This document shows positions 56,953 through 64,000 of a stretch of 64,000 nt of DNA, piece after piece. The position numbers and the translations under genes are program-made. The notes beneath the pieces were generated by a model, which saw only the letters and a list, made by a program, of their open reading frames with translations, searched no databases and had not been told where the DNA came from. Each line of letters starts with the position of its first letter. Positions within the stretch are counted from its first letter, which is position 1. Source of the stretch: Cladobotryum mycophilum (Eukaryota; Ascomycota; Sordariomycetes; Hypocreales; Hypocreaceae); the NCBI GenBank assembly GCA_036429605.1, contig JAVFKD010000004.1, positions 930,001 through 994,000 of the forward strand. Reading direction: 5' to 3'.

Positions 56953-59900
56953 AATACATACTCAGCACCTAATACCTGTCCCTACCCTTGGATGAATGAT
57001 GGATCCATGGATGTACGTATGCGGTTCGAGGAAAACGGACTAGCTGCGGCGAGCTACGGGGCAGACGGCGTGTCCGGCGGAGGGGAGGGGGCCCCAGGCC
57101 TTGTAATGGGGGCAAATGGGCATGGCAACCTGGGTTGGTTGATCAGTCAGACCAGACAAGAATCAATTGAAACAAGGTGTGTGCGTCTCCCAAGAGGTGT
57201 CAGAATAGGTACGGATACAAGTCCGTTCTCATAGCCCCTCGAGAACGGCCAACAGCCAACCAGAATTGCTTGTTCTATTTCATAGACTTTTGTCCTCCTT
57301 CGTCTTACAGAGAGGGTGGGTGCGCACGTGGGAGTGTTGAAGGAGGAAACAAAGAAAGGGGGGGGGGTTCGCCCAACCTGAGAGAGGGATGGAAGCCCCC
57401 CTCGAACCCCTGCAGCCTCCAATAACAACCACTAGAACAGACAGATGATGGACATCCATATTGCCTGTAGGATTCTTTTAGCGAACCCGCTGGTTTGGGT
57501 GGGAGTGCCGTTGTGGTACGGCATGCACTTGACCGACTTGTTACACAAAATTTGTTTGAATAGATTAATGATATTGTTTTTTTCCCTCTTCTTTCTTCTG
57601 TGCGTAAATGCAACGCCCCGCAATGCGTGTATGTAATACGTTAGGTATGCTTGTCTTCTTGGCCATCGTTGTTTGCTGCGAGGACCATTACTCCGTATAC
57701 AAGTACATTACCCAACTGGGAGTAAGAATCATCTCGCAATATCGCTTCTAACCAATCAGGACCTAATTCATCCGGGGAGCTCTCTAGGAGAGACACGCCT
57801 TGGAGACGTTTTGAGTCGAGCGGGCTGCAAACAACGGCTGACGAGATACATGCGGCTTGGCGGTAGAGTTTCCCCCTATTACTACCTTCAGAGGGCTCCA
57901 TATCCATCAGCCTTTAGCATGTTGACCAACTGGAACATGAAGGAAATACACTTGTTATGTACGTCTCTTGTGTATCATGACGTCTTGGATGTTGAGTTCC
58001 ATCGTCGTCCTCTTCCTGTTCTTCTTCTTCTTCTTTAGGCACTAGCCGTGCTTCCTCTCTCGGGTTGCTACACTTAACATACGAAATATGCATATGCGGC
58101 TCGTATCATAGTGCTGCAAACGAAAAATCCAGAACGTTTCATATTCAGCCTCCGCCCAAACCTCAGCCTGACTGAGAATGACAGCTTTGACTAACAGCAA
58201 CTCCCATACCAATTCCATCGTCTCGTCCTTCTCTTCCTCCCCCTACGGAGTAGAGAGAGAAAGGAAAGGAAAAAAAAAAGAAACAACTGCCTCTCTCTCC
58301 CTCGTTTGCCTTGACCCATGTCTAGTCCACGTGTCTCGCCGATCCCCCGTTACATAACGCGCGCCATCTTTTTCTCGTCACGAGATTCCCACGAGTTTTT
58401 GTTTGTAAGGAGTTAAGCCCGCAGTGGGCGGTACAAGGTTCCAGTATGGGGTCTACTATAGCACGCAAGGTACCACTATACAGCGCAAGCCACAGCAGCC
58501 CCTCAGGCTGTGATTTGCGCCTGCAGCTAAGCCGCTGGGCCAAGATGGGAGGGAAGCCAATGGCCACTTGGCTGGAACCTGAAAACCAACGTCGACTTGC
58601 TCCCTCTCTCCATCTTCATTCGTCTTTCTCTCTCTTCGCGCATACTTGTACATGCCCCAATGAGATACGCAGCCACCTGTATCTATTGCTCTGAGACGAG
58701 ACGACAATAGATGCTCAATGCCGATCAACACATGTTTGTTCTTGTCTCTGATTTCGACGAAAGCGAAACAATCAGACACTGGACCTTACCTACTATAGCT
58801 TACCTACCTATCCACCTACACCTATGTTTATCTATTACACACACCTCGTGGCCCAAACCTGGACCCGCGTTTCGCACTAACGACGACTCCTCCATTCCGT
58901 GATATTCCCAGCCCTCCTTCGCAATCATATCGTTGTGCTGTGTGCCCTACAAAGCTTGAGGGAGAGAGGAGGGGGAGTCAATGAATCCGGGCCCCATTCA
59001 GCTCCATGTCAGCATCGCCCATACCATTCACCAACTCGGCTACTCACAGGTTTGATGATGCAGGTGACCGTCGGTGCGTCGCATTCAACACTCCTTCACA
59101 CAAAGTTTTGTTTGTTTCTTCGTTTGTTATCTATGTATGTACGTATGTACGTACGTACGCACGCTACGCCACGCAGGAGGATTGACGACGAGGCAATGAA
59201 TATTGATCACCATTGACGGCTGAAAACCTCAAACGGACTGCTCTCGTCTATCTTTCGCAAGCCATTAGGCATCAGCTATGTACCATCCCGACGATATTCT
59301 ACCCAAGCCAAGATGATAGGTCACTCCCAACATTTCGGACCCAAAGGGCGTTCTCGGTGTAGTTACTGCTGTCGTTATCGGATCCACTGATTGCGTATCC
59401 GTTCCATCTCTGTCGCCTAATCGTCGTTTGCCCCTTTTGTGCTACGCGAACCGATGTCGAATGGTCAACGTCAAGAAATCTGCTTCTTCGTTTGGAGGCT
59501 TAGCTCTGAGTGTGCGAACCGGCCGACCGAGCAGGGCAGAGGGAAATGCTTGTTGATGGCCGTCGTTCAAACGGTAGGCCAGATGATCAGTATGGATTGG
59601 GCGAGATCCCCCTATTCTCACAGTATCTATGATACACACTCCAGAATGTGGGGGGTCCAGGCAAGGGAGCAGCTTGTTCAGTTTGTCAGTCATTACGAAA
59701 AGCATTGAGCCAGATGATCAACCTGATCATCATGATGCAGGGTCTCTACCGCTAAAAAATTGTAACTTCTGTCATGTGGCTGATGAGACAAGATCACACT
59801 ACGTTTCAGATCCACGCTGTGCATAGGGCGACTCCTCCGTCAGCCTTGAAAAAATGGGCTCAAGGTTGCTGCACATTCGACTCCTGATTGCAACCATAAT

Positions 59901-61526
59901 CATATGGAGTTCCCTACAAGGGTTGGTGCGAACATGCTTCTTATGACACCCCAGGCTAAATCCGAGAGATCTGATGCTAAATCTAGAGAGGAGAGAGGTC
60001 GTGCGGACGCCGTTCGGAGATCACGCTTGGACCTTGTGTGGAAAAAAACCACAGAGAGTTGATGATTGACTGCTGACACCGCAGTTAGGTCGAGAATCTG
60101 ACTCACCCTTCCACCGAGTATCATTAATACCATTGTATTAAATCTCTTTCTTCTTTAGCGGCGACATAATTAGGCACAGCTATTATGCTCTGGGCAGGGC
60201 CGAAGGGGTGAGGATTCGGGCATGCTTCCGTGACGGACTCGGTAGCCTCGAAGCGGTCTATTTCAAGGACGCCATGTCACCGTCGCAGTCAACATCTCTG
60301 GATGTACGGATATGCATAGGCATGCCCCTGCCGACGGTGTCCCCGGACATGAATCTGAAAAGCATCGACTTTTTAAAACAACTTGCCGTTGCCGACGGGG
60401 GATTTTCCCATTGCCGCCCACACGTGGCAGTGACCGACATAAGTTTTGAGACGGAAACGCAGCCGGCCAACCAGAGTCGTCATCTGTCGCAATCTAGCGA
60501 AGCAATGTAACCTTCATGGCGCACAAAACGCGAGAGCTTTGCAGGAAATTATTCATTCTGCGGATGCTCTGCATGATGCTAGCAGCGAACAATGTCTAAT
60601 GAAAATTGGTGGTTGGTGGAACGCCGGCCCGGATAGTTCTTTGGACGGCCAGGCCGGTACACGAGATGCCGTATATGACACAATCAGGTATGGTGTTGAG
60701 ATGTTGGGATATATGCATAGGGCCAATCTCCCATTGGAATTCTGATTCGTTGACTCGGTCGGCTTACCGAAAGCGAAATTGGGTGCATTGGGCAGAAGTT
60801 TACGCAGCCGCGCCGGGAGGAATAAGGCTGGGCGATGTGGTTGGCAGCTTACTTGACTCTCATCTTCTGATTCGAATTTCCAGGCACCGATTCATGTGGC
60901 ATGGGCAAAGATCAAAGCTTTGCTGGCTGACTAGCTTGGCAGACAAGGCAGCGGTTAATTTTTTGACTTGGCATTTGGACGAATGGAGATGCCTGCTGGA
61001 GGCGATGGCAAGGTCTCGAATGTCTGTGTCCCTCAAAGCACCTACCAAACATAATTTAGCGGGCCAAGAATATCAAGAGTACTATAGTATCCGTTCAAGT
61101 TGTCCAAGATCTTGGCTCGTTCGATTCCTGACTAGAAATGTTGGTGGAGCTTGTCAATCACCGCATCAGACAAGTGTCCACCAGCATACCCCCATAGGTA
61201 TAGGTAGGGAGTCAGAGATCTATTACGCTGCGGGTCAACTGAGTCAAAATGCTTGTAAGGGTTATGATGTGTGCAAAACATGTTGACGAGACCTTGATTT
61301 GCTGATCATTGAAGTAGACGAGCTTCATTTCCTCATCAGTATAGCCAAAGTATTCGATGACGTCAAAGTAAGGAACCACTCACGAATTCGTCTACCGTCA
61401 CCATGACCTCACGCGTTTCAGAGCAATTGAATATCAGAACTTATGTAAAGCTTCGTTCCTACGTGCACCTTTACACAGCTCCAACTCCCACCATCAAGAC
61501 ACAATTCAAAGACCAATTCAATCAAC

Positions 61527-61949
61527 ATGTCCCTTGCCATCAGATCGCTCTCCCGGGCTAGCCCTTCATGCGCTGCGTCTCTGAGACGATACTACACCAG
61601 CCCCAAGACCCAATCGGCCTACAAGGATACCCAAGACCGCAACACGGTCAAGCCCACAACGGACGAGGGCACCAGGTCCGGGCGTGACGAGGACGTCTCG
61701 AAACAGCACGACGCCTCGTATAACCCGAGCAAGACTAAACCCGAGACGGAGCGGGACACGGCGGGTGTCGGTAATGAGATCAACCCTCTAGAAGCGAGCG
61801 GTGCGAATCAGGAGTTTAGCAAGCCGATGGGCAATGAAAAGGAAGCACATGATACGGGGCCGGGGAAGGAGACGAGGAAAGGGGGAAGAGTAGTGGGCAT
61901 AGTTCGCAGAAGAAGGGCAGTCCTGGACGGGTATGAGCTGCGTGGTTGA
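61527..61949 (+). CDS. Small mitochondrial-type conserved fungal protein (unknown function)
   Basis: 140 residues from the ATG at 61527. The N-terminus MSLAIRSLSRASPSCAASLR has Arg, Ser and no acidic residues, as in mitochondrial presequences, followed by RRYYTSPKTQSAYKDTQDRN and a hydrophilic, charged remainder (NPLEASGANQEFSKPMGNEK). The pattern resembles small hydrophilic fungal proteins of unknown function. The called C-terminus is odd: after the G-run at 61881-61885 the other frame reads SSGHSSQKKGSPGRV before a stop, which looks more natural than the Arg-rich end of the present frame. One more missing base is therefore possible. Confidence 0.55.
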   Translation: MSLAIRSLSRASPSCAASLRRYYTSPKTQSAYKDTQDRNTVKPTTDEGTRSGRDEDVSKQHDASYNPSKTKPETERDTAGVGNEINPLEASGANQEFSKPMGNEKEAHDTGPGKETRKGGRVVGIVRRRRAVLDGYELRG

Positions 61950-62490
61950 ACAGGGGAGGGTGGATAGATTAGGGGAGATGGCACTTTGAGAAAACAATTG
62001 AGGATTCAAGCTTATACAAAGAGATCTTACCCGGGACGATCGTGAAGATATCTATATGGGGCTGCCACTACAATATTGTTTTACTGGTTTGAAGTTGTCT
62101 AGCTGTCTTGAAAAGCAGCAAAGATAACCCGTCTTTCTGAACCAATGTTTAGAATTGAAATCGGATCATAGTATGCGGGCTTCGTTTTTCTCAATCAAAG
62201 ATATACAACTGGATCCTTTATCTTATTAACTTAATTAATACCTATTTAAGTCATCCGGCATCGGCTACTAATGATGTGGTGATGCAACGGAAGGGAATAC
62301 GAGGGGCGGGGTAATGAGACTCATGGATACGTTACGTCTGGTATAAGACAAAAAAAAGTCCCCCACATACAGATTTCATCATTACGACCTGATTATTTTG
62401 TTTCTCGTGTTTTTATTCAAGTAGATTTTTTGTGATTATTTTGTTTACAAAGAAAAAGGAATACAGACTGAAACAAGTGTATACATCGCA
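61950..62490. other. Intergenic upstream of SDR
   Basis: No gene seen. An AT-rich stretch lies before the SDR start. Confidence 0.4.
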
Positions 62491-63279
62491 ATGGCAGAAG
62501 GAGAGAATAAATTTGCTAGCTACCCTAGTCTGGCTGATCGGATTGTCGTCCTCACAGGAGGAGCTCAAGGCATCGGCGCCAGCATGGTGGAGCAGTTCTC
62601 CCTTCAAGGAGCGCAGGTCATATTCCTCGACGTCGAGGACCATCCCGCCAATGAGGTGGTTAGCAAGGTCGCCGCCCTGGGCGTTAAGCACAAGCCCATC
62701 TACCACCACTGCGATGTAGTGCAGGTGGATTCAGAGCTGAAGCCCACGGCGGAGAAGATATTGGCCGAGTACCCCAAGATTGACGTGCTGATCAACAATG
62801 CGGCCAAGGGGATGGTGAAGCCCACGGGCGAGATCACGACGGAGTGGTGGGACGAGAGTCTGAATGTGAATCTGCGGCACCAGTTCTTCCTCACGCAGGC
62901 CCTGACGCCGGGATTGGTCGCCGCCGGGGGCCACGCCTCCGTGGTCAACATGGGGAGCATATCGTGGGCGCTCCCGGCGACCGGCATAGTGCCGTACACG
63001 ACGAGCAAGGCCGCCGTCATGGGGCTCACGCGGACGCTGGCTCACGAGCTGGGGCCTAGGGGCGTGAGGGTGAACAGCATCATGCCCGGGTCGATAGCCA
63101 CGGAGAGGGAGCTAAAGCATGTAATGACGCCCGAGTACGAGCAAAAGGTCCTCGGCGGTCAGGCGTTGAAGAGGTTGATCAAGCCGGTGGAGGTGGCTAG
63201 GTTGGCCATGTGGTTGGCTTCGGACGACAGTGCCATGATAACGAATCAGAGCATTAGGATTGATGCCGGTTGGACATGA
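62491..63279 (+). CDS. Short-chain dehydrogenase/reductase
   Basis: 262 residues, single exon. The cofactor motif TGGAQGIG (22-29), NNAA (102-105), the catalytic Ser (about 156), YxxxK (Tyr169, Lys173) and the closing PGSIATE are all present, so the enzyme should be active with NAD(P). The acidic residue after the second strand (FLDVEDHP) favours NAD over NADP. The substrate is not evident; sugar and secondary-alcohol dehydrogenases share this form. GC-rich third codon positions. No frame lesions. Confidence 0.9.
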   Translation: MAEGENKFASYPSLADRIVVLTGGAQGIGASMVEQFSLQGAQVIFLDVEDHPANEVVSKVAALGVKHKPIYHHCDVVQVDSELKPTAEKILAEYPKIDVLINNAAKGMVKPTGEITTEWWDESLNVNLRHQFFLTQALTPGLVAAGGHASVVNMGSISWALPATGIVPYTTSKAAVMGLTRTLAHELGPRGVRVNSIMPGSIATERELKHVMTPEYEQKVLGGQALKRLIKPVEVARLAMWLASDDSAMITNQSIRIDAGWT

Positions 63280-63513
63280 AAGGGCGTGGACAGGGGGGTT
63301 AGGGAGGGGAGCTGTACGATACGCAGATAGGTTGTGGGTTATGGGAGGGTGTTTGGTTGAAGTAAGGGGGGAGGGGTGTTTTCTCTTTCAAAGGGGATAG
63401 CTTTTCATTAGGTTCCTAGAGATGGGATGAAAAAGATTCCTGAAGCCTAAAACCATATGACTAACAAAAACATGCTTTCTGAACAAGTGGCACCTATCCA
63501 TGAAAGCTCAGTT

Positions 63514-64000
63514 TTACGCCTTGCCACTCGAACCCACCACATCCATCTGCAAAGCCAGGGAGTCTGCCACTTTGTCCACGCCCTCGTCCAACAGCTGCGT
63601 AAACGAGACCTTGTTTGCGTTCTCTCCAAGGTGGTCATAGTAGTGCTGCAGGACATCCTTGTTGACATTGATCTTCCTCACACCTGCTTGGATGAGCCTG
63701 GTCAGGAGGTCATCAGAGAAGCCAGTGACTCCATGCAGAGCGATCAGGACGTCATTGGCCTTTGTGACTTCGTTTACTTGTGCAAGTCTGAAACGATGTT
63801 AGCAAAAAGAGGAAGGGAAGGGACGGTATAATCAGGGGGCACATATAGGTTACATTGCATGTGCAGATGAAATGGCAGGACATACATCACATTTGAGGGG
63901 AGAGAGAGGAGGAGGGGGGGGGGGCTGGGTAGGGTGTATACACACACACACACATATTCACTCACATACACACACTACAGACATACATACCTGTCAAAGT
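63514..64000 (-). CDS. Class-II aldolase family protein, 3' end only
   Basis: The gene runs off the right edge. The last exon (63787-63514) ends at a TAA and reads FDRLAQVNEVTK across the splice, then ANDVLIALHGVTGFSDDLLT, RLIQAGVRKINVNKDVLQHY and an end with MDVVGSSGKA. The GVxKINVNxxxxxxYY pattern is that of the class-II fructose-bisphosphate/tagatose-type aldolases common in fungi. The preceding intron (63990-63788, about 203 nt) is unusually long for this window and holds CA and G runs. The N-terminal metal-binding histidines lie outside the window. Confidence 0.75.

Larger units (their letters stand above)
54351..61526. other. 7.2 kb without a convincing gene
   Basis: Many frames of 60-230 codons occur on both strands, but they overlap each other, lack domains and often run through microsatellites. 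The longest is 60606-61286 on the plus strand and I cannot support it. Microsatellites include (AG)n, (CCAT)n, (TTGGCT)n and GTAC/ATGT tracts. No tRNA fold closes although T-loop-like strings occur near 56745 and 57395. Confidence 0.5.

Noticed and set aside
57380..57430. Possible minus-strand tRNA (GGGGTTCGAGGGG)
   Set aside because: The T-arm-like string stands alone; the rest of the cloverleaf does not form.
60208..60510. 100-codon plus-strand frame
   Set aside because: No recognisable domain, no introns to support it and an opposite-strand frame of similar length.
60606..61286. 226-codon plus-strand frame
   Set aside because: Length alone is suggestive, but the sequence lacks any recognised motif and starts within other short frames; kept as unsupported.
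1..64000. Biosynthetic gene cluster or CRISPR-like array
   Set aside because: No polyketide, peptide or terpene synthase core gene and no regularly spaced repeats were found; the exporter, SDR and hydrolase are scattered among housekeeping genes.

Overview
The window looks like nuclear DNA of a filamentous ascomycete, most likely a Sordariomycete of the Hypocreales type. That placement is inferred from the proteins. The evidence is: short GT-AG introns of about 45-70 nt; typical fungal single-copy genes (TRAPPC11, TSR2, mL41, STN1, a Yap1-type bZIP, a GRG-1/CCG-1 protein, an STK32/YANK kinase); fungal accessory families (GH115 glucuronidase, DHA2 drug exporter, NACHT NLR relic, nucleoside hydrolase); and long intergenic stretches rich in microsatellites. 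No prophage, CRISPR array or intact transposon was seen.

Region 1-8.5 kb is accessory. It begins with a frame-disrupted secreted nucleoside hydrolase. Next come two copies of a head-to-head gene pair that I cannot assign to a known family: a large protein on the minus strand (2133-3822 and 5432-7153) and a small protein on the plus strand (4290-5086 and 7600-8421). Copy B (5432-8421) can be spliced into clean frames; copy A is strongly diverged and damaged. This duplicated module is the best candidate here for an undescribed system.

Region 9-16.4 kb holds the telomere-capping STN1 (with a GC-AG intron), a DNAJC9-like J-protein, a riboflavin-pathway deaminase and GH115. Region 16.5-24 kb is gene-poor: two small Cys-rich proteins, two tRNA-Glu genes, an NLR relic lacking its P-loop region, and repeats. 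Region 24.3-43.3 kb is gene-dense: an OB-fold protein with a uORF, a DHA2 transporter, TRAPPC11 divergent from mL41, an HSL-like hydrolase divergent from TSR2, a BSD-domain protein, and a eukaryotic OpuAC-type binding protein. Region 45-54.4 kb has GRG-1, a Yap1-like factor and the YANK kinase. About 7 kb follow without a convincing gene, then a small mitochondrial-type protein, an SDR and the 3' end of a class-II aldolase that runs off the window.

A cross-cutting observation is that many otherwise well-conserved genes are broken by exactly one missing base, often in G/C runs: nucleoside hydrolase twice, GH115 once, the DHA2 transporter three times, TRAPPC11 once, and probably the OpuAC gene, copy A of the large protein and the 61.5 kb gene. 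Restoring one base per lesion makes the total spliced length a multiple of three in each gene where I added it up. The uniform direction points to under-called homopolymers in a long-read assembly rather than many independent pseudogenes. Exon boundaries were read by eye and may be off by a few bases.
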